From the NCBI RefSeq assembly GCF_009663685.2, contig NZ_RCOG02000027.1, positions 1 to 64,000 on the forward strand: a DNA stretch of 64,000 nucleotides. Reading direction: 5' to 3'. This DNA is from Cupriavidus sp. U2. Its GTDB lineage: Bacteria; Pseudomonadota; Gammaproteobacteria; Burkholderiales; Burkholderiaceae. The notes beneath the pieces are model-generated. The model searched no databases. It had not been told where the DNA came from and saw only the letters and a program-made list of their open reading frames with translations. Within the stretch, counting starts at the first letter, position 1, and every line of letters starts with the position of its first letter. The position numbers and the translations under genes were made by a program. This document shows positions 1-8,200 of this stretch, piece by piece.

Positions 1-1046
1 TCACGGGCCAGCACGCGGGCCGGCGCCTCGCGCATGTCGTCGGTATTGGGCTTGAATGCCAGGCCCCAGACACCGAAAGTCTTGCCGGTCAGATCCTCAC
101 CAAAGCGATTGACCACCTTGCGGCCCAGCACCTGCTTTTGCGCATCGTTGACGGCCTCCACGGCCTCCAGCACCCGCATCGGCTTGCCATAGGCGCTGGC
201 TGTGCGCATCAGCGCCTGCACGTCCTTGGGAAAGCAGGAGCCACCGTAGCCGGCGCCCGCGTACAGGAAGCTGTAGCCGATGCGGGGGTCCGAGCCGATG
301 CCCATCCGCACCAGTTCGATGTCGGCGCCCACTTCGTCGGCCAGGTTGGCCAGTTCGTTCATGAACGAGATACGCGTGGCCAGCATCGAATTGGCCGCGT
401 ACTTCGTGAATTCGGCCGAACGCACGTCCATGTAGAACGTGCGCTCGTGGTTGCGGTTGAACGGCGAGTACAGCTGACGCATGATGGCCTGCGCGTGGCG
501 GCCGGCGACATCCGGCGCGCAGCCCAGCACGATGCGGTCCGGACGCATGAAGTCTTCCACGGCCGCGCCTTCCTTCAGGAACTCGGGGTTGGACACCACC
601 GAGTACTGCAGGTCTTCCAGCCCGCGCGCCGTCAGTTCCTCGCGGATCACGGCGGCCACGCGGTCGCCAGTGCCCACGGGCACGGTCGACTTGTCCACCA
701 CCACCTTGAAACCGGTCATATGGCGGCCGATGTTGCGCGCGGCGGCCAGCACGTACTGCAGATCGGCCGAGCCGTCCTCGTCAGGCGGGGTGCCCACGGC
801 GATGAACTGGACATCGGCATGCTCGGCGCTGGCGGCGACATCGGTGGAAAACGTCAGCCGGCCCGCCGCGCGATTGCGGTCGATCAGCTCCTTCAGGCCC
901 GGTTCGTAGATGGGCACGCCACCGGCGTTCAGCAGGGCGATCTTCTTTTCGTCGACATCGAGGCAGAACACGGAATTGCCGAGTTCGGCCAGACAGGCAC
1001 CGGTCACCAGGCCAACATAGCCGCTGCCGATAATCGTAACTTTCAT
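1..1046 (-). CDS. ugd: UDP-glucose 6-dehydrogenase, 3' end outside window
   Basis: Oxidises UDP-glucose to UDP-glucuronate with two NAD+, a cytosolic precursor step for capsular or other surface polysaccharides. The reverse-strand reading begins MKVTIIGSGYVGLVTGACLA, a Rossmann nucleotide-binding start, and contains the family signatures GTPPDEDGSADL, STVPVGTG, NPEFLKEG and the catalytic-cysteine motif GYGGSCFPKD, followed by WGLAFKPNTDDMREAP. About 348 residues are present; the family is usually 440-460, so the C-terminal UDP-binding part lies beyond position 1. It is the last gene of the minus-strand run wcbB-type GT, kpsC, manC, ugd, with about 155 bp between it and manC, so it may also have its own promoter. 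Confidence 0.95.
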   Translation of the reverse strand, partial: MKVTIIGSGYVGLVTGACLAELGNSVFCLDVDEKKIALLNAGGVPIYEPGLKELIDRNRAAGRLTFSTDVAASAEHADVQFIAVGTPPDEDGSADLQYVLAAARNIGRHMTGFKVVVDKSTVPVGTGDRVAAVIREELTARGLEDLQYSVVSNPEFLKEGAAVEDFMRPDRIVLGCAPDVAGRHAQAIMRQLYSPFNRNHERTFYMDVRSAEFTKYAANSMLATRISFMNELANLADEVGADIELVRMGIGSDPRIGYSFLYAGAGYGGSCFPKDVQALMRTASAYGKPMRVLEAVEAVNDAQKQVLGRKVVNRFGEDLTGKTFGVWGLAFKPNTDDMREAPARVLAR

Positions 1047-1201
1047 TGAACAAACATCCGATAAATGGAATTCGCCACTAATGACATGCAGGTTGATGTC
1101 CAAACAAGATTGGCAGCACCGAGTTGGGGCTGTCGGACGTCAAAGCTGCAGAATCATTTCCAGCGAGATGAAACCTATTGAAGACAACGCCAATGGCGAA
1201 A

Positions 1202-2632
1202 TCAGCGCACGGGTACCCGGCCGTAAACGTCCTCAAACCGGACGATATCGTCCTCACCCAGGTACGAGCCCGATTGCACCTCGATCAACTCGAGCGGAAT
1301 CTTGCCAGGGTTTTCGAGCCTATGAGTGACACCCAGTGGGATGTACGTTGACTGGTTCTCAGACAGCAACATCTCGTTATCGCCGTTAAAGACCTTTGCG
1401 GTGCCGCGAACCACAATCCAGTGCTCGGCACGATGGTGATGCATCTGCAAACTCAACGAAGACCCGGGATTGACGATGATGCGCTTGACCTGAAACCGAT
1501 CACCTTGATCGATGCCCTCATAGGATCCCCAGGGACGGAAGACCTTGCGATGGGTCACTGACTCGTGCCGGCCGGACTGGTTGAGTTGCTCTACGATCCT
1601 TTTTACGTCCTGCGCGCGATCACGATGCGCCACCAGCACGGCATCGGCAGTTTCAACCACCACGAGGTCTTCGACGCCAACCAGAGCCACCATACGATGC
1701 TCGGCGCGCACGTAGATGTTGCTGACATCTTCGGCTAGCACGTCACCGATCAGGGCGTTGCCTTTGTCATCCGTCGGCGCGATCTCGGCGAGAGCCGTCC
1801 AAGATCCGATATCGTTCCAGCCGAGACCCGCGGCCGTGACCACGGCGGCGCGCTCGGTTTTCTCCATCACCGCATAGTCGATAGAGACGTTTGGGCATTC
1901 GGCAAACGCTGCCGCGTCCAGACGCACAAAGTCAGCGTCTCGCTTGGCGGCCTGTACAGCCAGCTCTGCCTGGGTCAGGATCGCTGGTTCGTGTCGGCCA
2001 AGTTCCTCCAGGTATGCGGACGCCTTCAGCATGAACATACCGCTATTCCAGTAGTAGCCGCTCTCCTGCAGAAAGCGCTGTGCGGTGGCACTGTCCGGCT
2101 TTTCAACGAAGCGCTCGACTTGGTACGCTGCGTCATTGCCTCCGAGGCTCGCGCCGCCGCGAATGTAGCCATAGCCGGTATGCGGTTCGGTCGGTTCGAT
2201 GCCGAAGGTAACCAGGTAGTTGTCGCGAGCAATGCTCGCTGCAGAGGTTGCCAGGCTGGCAAACCGCTCCTCATCCATGATCACGTGATCGGATGGCAGC
2301 ACCATCAGCAGAGCGTCGTCGGACTGTTGGCGAGCCAGCAGTGCGGCCACCGCAACCGCAGGCCCCGTGTTGCGTCCCACGGGCTCCAATACGATCGACG
2401 ACGGCGCGACCTGAACGCCGCGCAGTTGCTCGGCAACGAGAAAGCGTTGTTCCGCGTTGGTGATCACGATCGGCGCCGCGACATTGGACACGCCGTTCAA
2501 ACGCAATGCCGTTTGCTGTACCAGCGTATTCTCGCCAGTCAGCCTCAGGTATTGCTTCGGATACCCCCCTCGCGACATCGGCCAGAGACGGGTGCCACTG
2601 CCCCCGCAAAGAATGACCGGATAAATCTTCAT
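1202..2632 (-). CDS. manC: Mannose-1-phosphate guanylyltransferase / mannose-6-phosphate isomerase
   Basis: Bifunctional cytosolic enzyme making GDP-mannose for capsule sugars. The N-terminal nucleotidyltransferase carries the pyrophosphorylase signature GGSGTRLWPMSRGGYPKQYL near residues 9-28 and the FVEKPD motif; the C-terminal cupin (about residues 350-475) carries FRPWGSYEGID, QMHHHRAEHWIVV and GVTHRLENPG, the metal-binding isomerase region. The start at 2632 (MKIYPVILCGG) was preferred over an in-frame ATG eight codons upstream because a GAGGGG ribosome binding site sits just before it. The length, 476 residues, is normal for type II PMI/GMP enzymes. In the Burkholderia pseudomallei capsule locus manC also adjoins wcbA (kpsC), as here. 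In that system GDP-heptose-type sugars are used, so the true capsule sugar here cannot be read from manC alone. Confidence 0.95.
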   Translation of the reverse strand: MKIYPVILCGGSGTRLWPMSRGGYPKQYLRLTGENTLVQQTALRLNGVSNVAAPIVITNAEQRFLVAEQLRGVQVAPSSIVLEPVGRNTGPAVAVAALLARQQSDDALLMVLPSDHVIMDEERFASLATSAASIARDNYLVTFGIEPTEPHTGYGYIRGGASLGGNDAAYQVERFVEKPDSATAQRFLQESGYYWNSGMFMLKASAYLEELGRHEPAILTQAELAVQAAKRDADFVRLDAAAFAECPNVSIDYAVMEKTERAAVVTAAGLGWNDIGSWTALAEIAPTDDKGNALIGDVLAEDVSNIYVRAEHRMVALVGVEDLVVVETADAVLVAHRDRAQDVKRIVEQLNQSGRHESVTHRKVFRPWGSYEGIDQGDRFQVKRIIVNPGSSLSLQMHHHRAEHWIVVRGTAKVFNGDNEMLLSENQSTYIPLGVTHRLENPGKIPLELIEVQSGSYLGEDDIVRFEDVYGRVPVR

Positions 2633-2671
2633 TTCCACCCCTCGTTGGTAACTCATGTTGTTGAAAGCCGT

Positions 2672-4687
2672 TCACACAGGCGTGCTGTTCCTTCGGTTCC
2701 GCAACGTCCATACGCCAAATAGGGCCGCGTTGCACGTCCAGCGCCAAATCTTGCGAGGCCAGCGCATAAGGTCCCCCGCTACGTGCCTCATTGGACGGCC
2801 CGCTGTCTTCCCGAGCAAGCGAACTACCGCCTCAGGTGTCGTAAACATTCGCGTGCGCCAATCCCAGTAGAGCGGATAGCGCAGCAATGCTCCGGCCACT
2901 AGCATATCGAGCGTCAGTTCTCTTTCACGCCACGGCTGCGGCAATTCATCGTGGGTCAGTCCCCAGCCCGCGTAGAACGGAAGCCCATAGGTAAAGACGC
3001 GCTTGCCGCGCAGCAAGGCGTCGAAGCCCGCCAACGATGACAACACGTGAATTTCGTCAGCGCGATCGATCAACGACAACACGTCGGCGTGCGCATCCAC
3101 TACATCGGCTAGTGTGTTCGCGTGTACGAGGCCATTGCGATTGCCCGACAACACGTCGGGGTGCGGTTTGTAGACGAGGAAGGCATCGGGATTTCGCTGC
3201 CGCACCGTTTCCAGCAGCGCCTCCGCGGTACCGATCGCTCCGGTGCCGAAGCGGATGGAGGCGTCGTCCGCCACCTGCCCCGCGACCAGGATCACTCGTT
3301 TGCCCCCCGGCGCCTGCCAACAGGGCATACGGCGGCCCAGGTTGTACTTGGTCACGCCACGCCTGCAGACGAGTTGCCGCAGCGCGGCTGCTCGTGTCAG
3401 TTCAACGACGTCAAAATACGTGCAATTCAGAATATGCGTCAGTTCACTGGGCTGGCGCGCATCGAAGTACAGTCCCTGTCGATCCAGCACCTGGCTGCAT
3501 GGAGCCTTCATGTCCGATCCCAGACCATCCGAATGAAAAAAACCGTCCTCCATACGAATAATTGGCGCACCGGAGGGAACGCCTTCAGCGCTCTTGCCGC
3601 CCCAAAGGGCGACGCACTCACCCGGAAAAACCTGCAAGGGCAGGTTGCTCCAGCGCAAGCCGCCTCCGGCAACGGTAAGGAATGGCATAGCCAAACGCCG
3701 CTTCCACACTTGGAATCTCACGCCAGCAATACTGGCGCAATCGGCATAACGCGCTCGTACGGACCGTTGGAGCTCGATGCTGTCCAACACCTGCACGAGC
3801 GTGCCGGGACCATGCGACTCTGGATCCAGGTAGCGTGTCAGACGCAGATAGACCACCTCGAACAACGCCGCAAGAGTCGGTCGCGCAGTGCGTCCCGGCA
3901 ATGGCAAGTCATCTCGTGTCAGTCCCCAGCCAGCATAGTATGGAGCGCCGAAGACATGCACCGGAACACCAGCGAGCAACGCCTGCATACCCTCAGGCGC
4001 ATCCACCGTGTAGAAGCGATCGACGTGTGCGAGCGTCGCAAACAGGCTGAAACCGTTGTGAATCAACTGTGCGCCGGGCAGCAGTTGCGCTTGCATCCGG
4101 GACAGGTAACCCGGTTTGCCATCGGCCAGTGGCCATATCCAAAATGCTGCGTCAGGATGGTTTGCTATGGCAGCAGTAACCATACGCGTAATGGCCGCGG
4201 CTTCGGCATTGGTACGTGCATGACGATCTGACAGCAGCACGCACTCCCGTTTTTCGGCCCGCAGCATTGGCGGACACGCCGGGATAGCGCCGCGCATAGG
4301 ATCCGCGTTTGCGGCCACTACACGTGCGATGAGGCCATTCAATTCTGACGATTTACCTGGCGAGGGGCCGCCGCTAGGATTGGCCATCGCCGCCTGTACT
4401 GCCTCCGCGATCTGGACATCGAGCCCACCCGCGCCGGGTAGCTCGAACCACGACAACATCGGCAGACCCAGGCGGCATGCAGACCAGATCGGCCCCGGGA
4501 GCAAGGTTGGAGCAGTCAGCCCAATAACTCGTGCCAGCGGCAACAGTAGTCGTCCAAGCGTCCGATCCGTCCAGATACCATTCGACAAGGCTCCAAGCGA
4601 CGCTAGCGAGCGCCAGCCGCGCGTCACTCGGCGTATGCCCCAATTCGCCTGTCCGGAAGGCATCTTGAACGCGCCAACACTACTCAT
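2672..4687 (-). CDS. kpsC: Capsule beta-Kdo transferase KpsC (WcbA/LipA type)
   Basis: KpsC proteins build the poly-Kdo linker that joins group 2 capsules to their lipid anchor, working at the inner face of the cytoplasmic membrane. The 671-residue protein has the expected two related halves: the first with NGFSLFATLAHVDRFYTVD and VHVFGAPYYAGWGLT, the second with YKPHPDVLSGNRNG, DEIHVLSSLAGFDALLRGKR and TYGLPFYAGWGLTHDE. The repeated YAGWGLT motif is typical of the two transferase modules (GT99/GT107). The start ATG follows the TAG stop of the upstream glycosyltransferase directly, so the two are translationally close. manC begins 40 bp downstream. Called wcbA in Burkholderia and lipA in Neisseria. 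Confidence 0.93.
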   Translation of the reverse strand: MSSVGAFKMPSGQANWGIRRVTRGWRSLASLGALSNGIWTDRTLGRLLLPLARVIGLTAPTLLPGPIWSACRLGLPMLSWFELPGAGGLDVQIAEAVQAAMANPSGGPSPGKSSELNGLIARVVAANADPMRGAIPACPPMLRAEKRECVLLSDRHARTNAEAAAITRMVTAAIANHPDAAFWIWPLADGKPGYLSRMQAQLLPGAQLIHNGFSLFATLAHVDRFYTVDAPEGMQALLAGVPVHVFGAPYYAGWGLTRDDLPLPGRTARPTLAALFEVVYLRLTRYLDPESHGPGTLVQVLDSIELQRSVRARYADCASIAGVRFQVWKRRLAMPFLTVAGGGLRWSNLPLQVFPGECVALWGGKSAEGVPSGAPIIRMEDGFFHSDGLGSDMKAPCSQVLDRQGLYFDARQPSELTHILNCTYFDVVELTRAAALRQLVCRRGVTKYNLGRRMPCWQAPGGKRVILVAGQVADDASIRFGTGAIGTAEALLETVRQRNPDAFLVYKPHPDVLSGNRNGLVHANTLADVVDAHADVLSLIDRADEIHVLSSLAGFDALLRGKRVFTYGLPFYAGWGLTHDELPQPWRERELTLDMLVAGALLRYPLYWDWRTRMFTTPEAVVRLLGKTAGRPMRHVAGDLMRWPRKIWRWTCNAALFGVWTLRNRRNSTPV

Positions 4688-5848
4688 CTACGCCAACGCC
4701 TCGATAAAATCGTCGACCGCCTTGAAATGCTGCGACCAAGTCGGGGCCTCGAAATGCTGTATACGAGCAAGCTGGGATTGTCGTTTCTGGCTGGCGGGCT
4801 TCGCATAATCAAGCACACTTGAAATCCAGCCGGGGCCATCGAGCGGGTCGAGATACTCGGGAACGTCCGCGGCAATTTCGCGAAACACGGGCAAATCGCT
4901 GGCAATGACCGGCACCTTCGTGACCAGTGCCTCGACCAACGGCATACCGTAGCCCTCGACGAACGATGGAAACAGCAACGCTTGGGCATGGTGAAGAAAG
5001 TCATGGAGGCGCGCATCGGAACAGTGCCCCTCCTCCACAACCTTTCCACGCAACGGTGCGCAGCGCTCAAGCATATCCACCGCGTTTTCGCACTCCCACC
5101 CTCTTCGCCCGATGATGACCAGCGTAGGCGCCTGTTTCCCATGCAGTTCCACAAGGCGGCGCCACACGTGAAGCACAAACCAATGATTTTTGCGTGGCTC
5201 TATCGTGCCAAGCATCACAAAATACGGCTCCTTGATCGGTCGTTCACCAGGAGCGCTCACGGTCACCCCTGGTGCGAGGCGGGCTATCGTTGTACGAGGT
5301 ACGTCCCAGCCTTCACATCGGGACTGGTTCACAAGGGAGTCCAGGGTAGCTTGGGAATTAGCAATGATGCCGGCTGCATGAGACAGCGCTACACGCATTC
5401 TTTGTCGATGGGTTTCCAGAACACCGGGGCGACAGTACTCGGCATGCGTGAGCGGAATCAAATCGTGCAGCATGAATACAGCACGAACATCCCGCCTCTT
5501 CATCGCTTCGAAATACCGATTGAATTCAAGCCCGGAATGACTGGTATGCAAGAGAACGCCAGGCCCAACACGCTCTTTTTTGACGGCGCCGAGGATAGCA
5601 CGCACCACCAGAGCTCGCACATCCCTCGAACGGGTGAAGTCCTGATTCAGCAAAAGTTCAAACGCCCGCTCCGAGTCACGCACAGACAAAACGACTTGGA
5701 AACCGCGCTCGCTCATGACAGCACGCGTGCCGCCCCGGCCGCCGTAGTGGCGAACATATTCCAGCCCGACGCGATCGATGCCAGTGGGCAACTTCCCGCT
5801 CACCAGCCGGCTTAGCAATCGAGAGACATCAAGAAAAATTCCAGGCAA
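4688..5848 (-). CDS. wcbB: GT4-family glycosyltransferase (WcbB-like)
   Basis: Retaining GT-B glycosyltransferase of family GT4, acting in the cytosol on capsule assembly. The 386-residue protein shows the GT1/GT4 C-terminal features: MLGTIEPRKNH at the start of the nucleotide-sugar domain, then LLFPSFVEGYGMPLVEAL (the EX7E-type acidic motif) and VPVIASDLPVFREI. The N-terminal part contains FMLHDLIPLTHAEY and an SQATLDSL segment common in mannosyltransferase-like members. The apparent start is a TTG at 5848 with only a weak ribosome site, so the N-terminus is uncertain. It lies divergent from the export lipoprotein gene and immediately before kpsC; the position matches wcbB of Burkholderia. 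Donor and acceptor cannot be deduced. Confidence 0.85.
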   Translation of the reverse strand: MPGIFLDVSRLLSRLVSGKLPTGIDRVGLEYVRHYGGRGGTRAVMSERGFQVVLSVRDSERAFELLLNQDFTRSRDVRALVVRAILGAVKKERVGPGVLLHTSHSGLEFNRYFEAMKRRDVRAVFMLHDLIPLTHAEYCRPGVLETHRQRMRVALSHAAGIIANSQATLDSLVNQSRCEGWDVPRTTIARLAPGVTVSAPGERPIKEPYFVMLGTIEPRKNHWFVLHVWRRLVELHGKQAPTLVIIGRRGWECENAVDMLERCAPLRGKVVEEGHCSDARLHDFLHHAQALLFPSFVEGYGMPLVEALVTKVPVIASDLPVFREIAADVPEYLDPLDGPGWISSVLDYAKPASQKRQSQLARIQHFEAPTWSQHFKAVDDFIEALA

Positions 5849-5958
5849 TTTTTATCCGGCCAGGGCGCCAATGTGACAAAATTCGTGCGGCTTCTTTGGC
5901 GCGCTGTTGGCCCGCTTTTCGAAGGCCGACATTGTCCCAAAAGCGAGACCTGAAATAC

Positions 5959-7134
5959 ATGAAATATCGCAAAATTGCCGCACGTTTGTTGCTTTTTTCC
6001 ACCAGCCTCGGGTTGACCGCGTGTGGCATCGTCCCCTCATCAGGCCCCACTACCCAGCAGGTTCTCGGCGCATCGGAGATCTCCAGTGCCGAAGGTGCGC
6101 AACCTACCGCAGGCATTCAGATTGTTGACGTCAACGACACCGTGGCGCGCCGCTTGCTAGCGGAGCGCAAGACAGCAGACTTCGCAAGTACCCTTGGCCA
6201 AGAACATCCCGGCCGTCAGCAGTTTGGTCCTGGCGACGTGGTAGAAGTGTCGGTTTGGGAGGCGCCACCGGCCACTTTATTCGGCGCGGCCGCCACACAA
6301 TTCGATAGCTCAACGGGGGCAAAGGCCACTGTTCTGCCGGCTCAGATCATCGACGCCGACGGCAACATCAACATCCCGTTCGCAGGACAGATCAAGGCTG
6401 CCGGCCGCTCGTCTACTGAACTGTCTCAGCACATCGCCTCCCGCCTGAAAGGCAAGGCCAACCAGCCGCAGGTCATCACCCGGCTGGTCAAAAATGCGAC
6501 ATCCTACGTAACAGTGGTGGGCGACGTAAATTCCAGTAGCCGCATGGAACTGACCGCTGGTAGCGAACGCCTGCTCGACGCTCTAGCTAACGCTGGCGGT
6601 GTGCGACAGCCCGTCGACAAGACGACCATCCAGGTAACGCGTGGTAACCGGGTGGAGGCGTTGCCTTTGCAAAGCATCATTCGTGACCCGCGCCAGAACG
6701 TGCCGTTGCACGCCGGCGACGTGGTCACGGCGCTTTTCCAGCCGCTTAGCTTTACGGTGTTGGGTGCCTCCGGGAAAAATGATGAGATCAATTTCGAGGC
6801 TCAAGGCATCTCGCTAGCTCAGGCATTGGCACGCAGCGGTGGTCTCAATGACGCCCGCGCAGATGCCAAGGGCGTATTCATTTTCCGTTTTGAGTCTCAA
6901 GACGCCCTAGACTGGCCGAATCAGCCTGTCCGGATGACATCGGATAATCGTGTACCGGTCGTTTATCGCGTAGACCTGAAGGATCCAGCCAGTTTCTTCG
7001 TGGCGCAGTCGTTCCCGATGAGCAACAAAGACTTGATCTACGTTTCGAACGCACCAGTTGCGGAAGTGCAGAAATTCTTGAATCTGGTGTTTTCGGTGGT
7101 GTATCCGCTTACAACTGTTATTCGGGCATATTGA
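5959..7134 (+). CDS. wcbC: Capsule polysaccharide export outer-membrane lipoprotein (Wza/CtrA/WcbC type)
   Basis: Outer-membrane channel component for capsule secretion, partner of the KpsE/CtrB-type protein encoded at 13718-14887. The 391-residue length equals that of meningococcal CtrA as I recall it. The N-terminus is a lipoprotein signal peptide ending in the lipobox LTAC with the modified Cys near residue 21. It is followed by the poly_export domain (QFGPGDVVEVSVWEAPP, IDADGNINIPFAGQIKAAG) and SLBB-type repeats (YVTVVGDVNSS, LLDALANAGGV, FTVLGASGKND). The start at 5959 was chosen because it gives a clean signal peptide; an in-frame ATG 21 codons upstream would add a non-signal tail. It is the only plus-strand gene between two minus-strand capsule operons, so it probably has its own promoter in 5849-5958. 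Confidence 0.93.
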   Translation: MKYRKIAARLLLFSTSLGLTACGIVPSSGPTTQQVLGASEISSAEGAQPTAGIQIVDVNDTVARRLLAERKTADFASTLGQEHPGRQQFGPGDVVEVSVWEAPPATLFGAAATQFDSSTGAKATVLPAQIIDADGNINIPFAGQIKAAGRSSTELSQHIASRLKGKANQPQVITRLVKNATSYVTVVGDVNSSSRMELTAGSERLLDALANAGGVRQPVDKTTIQVTRGNRVEALPLQSIIRDPRQNVPLHAGDVVTALFQPLSFTVLGASGKNDEINFEAQGISLAQALARSGGLNDARADAKGVFIFRFESQDALDWPNQPVRMTSDNRVPVVYRVDLKDPASFFVAQSFPMSNKDLIYVSNAPVAEVQKFLNLVFSVVYPLTTVIRAY

Positions 7135-7164
7135 TCGACGGATTTGCAAGCAACGAAATATAAA

Positions 7165-7195
7165 AAAGTATCTGCCGCCATTAAGGCGGCCTCGT
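7165..7195 (-). terminator. Rho-independent terminator of the capsule export/transferase operon
   Basis: A GCCGCC (7174-7179) and GGCGGC (7185-7190) stem with a 5-nt loop. On the minus strand it is followed by a T-rich run (complement of the A-tract at 7162-7168), so it can end the minus-strand operon that starts at 14887. It nearly touches the stop of the acetyltransferase gene at 7198 and may also serve wcbC from the other side. Confidence 0.65.
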
Positions 7196-7197
7196 AC

Positions 7198-8163
7198 TTA
7201 TGAAACAGCGGATGAAACCGCTTGGAGCGAGTCGCGCACTTGCTCCCAACCGCTGCCCTGGTCGCTCCGCGTCCAGGACACCCCCCGCTTGACAATTTTG
7301 GCGGGCACACCTGCAGCAACAGAACAAGGCGGGACATCACCCTTCACCACGGCTCCCGCCGCAATCGTCGACCCTGCGCCTATATGGGCATCTCCGATAA
7401 TGGTCGCACGCGACGCCAACCAAACATGGTGGCCAATGTCCACGATCGGGTTGCTACGGACATTCAGCAATGAGCCAGTCTTCATGTCAAACAACGCATG
7501 ATTGTCTGTCACATGTATATATCCGTTAGCAAACATGCAATCATCACCGACATTTAGTGTGCTGCCGTCAGTCAGGTACACGTCCATTCCATTCGACGTA
7601 ACATCATTACCTACGCAAACGTCGGCCCTCCCCCAAAGGTGAAATACCCATCTCCCGGTACAACGCTCTCCAAATTTAATCTTTTGCCCGGAGTGCGATA
7701 TATCAATAAAAAGATTGGGAATGGAGAGGAGATTTATTTCGACACCCTCCAAAGTGACTGGGTTTATCCCGCCGTGAAATCCGATTGTAAGATTGCCAAG
7801 TTTGCTTTCATCCTGCGCACGGTAGCGTATAGTCCCTTCGATCAGGGCACCGCTCTCATTCCGAAAACAAGTTCTAGGGAGTTCTTTTATATTGATAGTT
7901 TTCATCTCCATCAACGAAGGAGATGATGTGCCGTGAATAATCGGCTTCACCGACATTTCGCGGGGCGGTACGTTGGCAGCCGATTTGTGAAAGTAACCTT
8001 TATATCTCGAGGAATTTTTGAATTCGGACGAGCGAAGCAGACGCTCGATGAGTCCCACCTCGTCGGCTGCAGCCATGTGACTGAGAATAACCTCCTCCGA
8101 CTCGGGAGCCCGGCCGAGCATGAATTTGAACGCCCAGATTACAGCGTCCCTTGATACCGACAT
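7198..8163 (-). CDS. DUF4214-like domain fused to hexapeptide-repeat acetyltransferase
   Basis: Probable O-acetyltransferase modifying the capsular polysaccharide in the cytosol. Residues 1-50 (AVIWAFKFMLGRAPESEEV) resemble the DUF4214 module found in surface-polysaccharide proteins. Residues from about 95 to 300 form a left-handed beta-helix: NVGDDCMFANGYIHVTDNH, PIVDIGHHVWLASRATIIG, GSTIAAGAVVKGDVPPCSV and AAGVPAKIVKRG, the typical CoA-dependent acetyltransferase end. The catalytic-type His lies in the TDNHALFD segment. The gene is clearly AT-richer than its flanks and is the last of the kpsE operon. The acceptor sugar is unknown. The combination of an N-terminal DUF4214-type domain with a hexapeptide transferase is uncommon. 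Confidence 0.8.
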   Translation of the reverse strand: MSVSRDAVIWAFKFMLGRAPESEEVILSHMAAADEVGLIERLLRSSEFKNSSRYKGYFHKSAANVPPREMSVKPIIHGTSSPSLMEMKTINIKELPRTCFRNESGALIEGTIRYRAQDESKLGNLTIGFHGGINPVTLEGVEINLLSIPNLFIDISHSGQKIKFGERCTGRWVFHLWGRADVCVGNDVTSNGMDVYLTDGSTLNVGDDCMFANGYIHVTDNHALFDMKTGSLLNVRSNPIVDIGHHVWLASRATIIGDAHIGAGSTIAAGAVVKGDVPPCSVAAGVPAKIVKRGVSWTRSDQGSGWEQVRDSLQAVSSAVS

Positions 8164-8200
8164 TGTATAACCCCTTCAAAATCACAACGTCCCAAAAATC

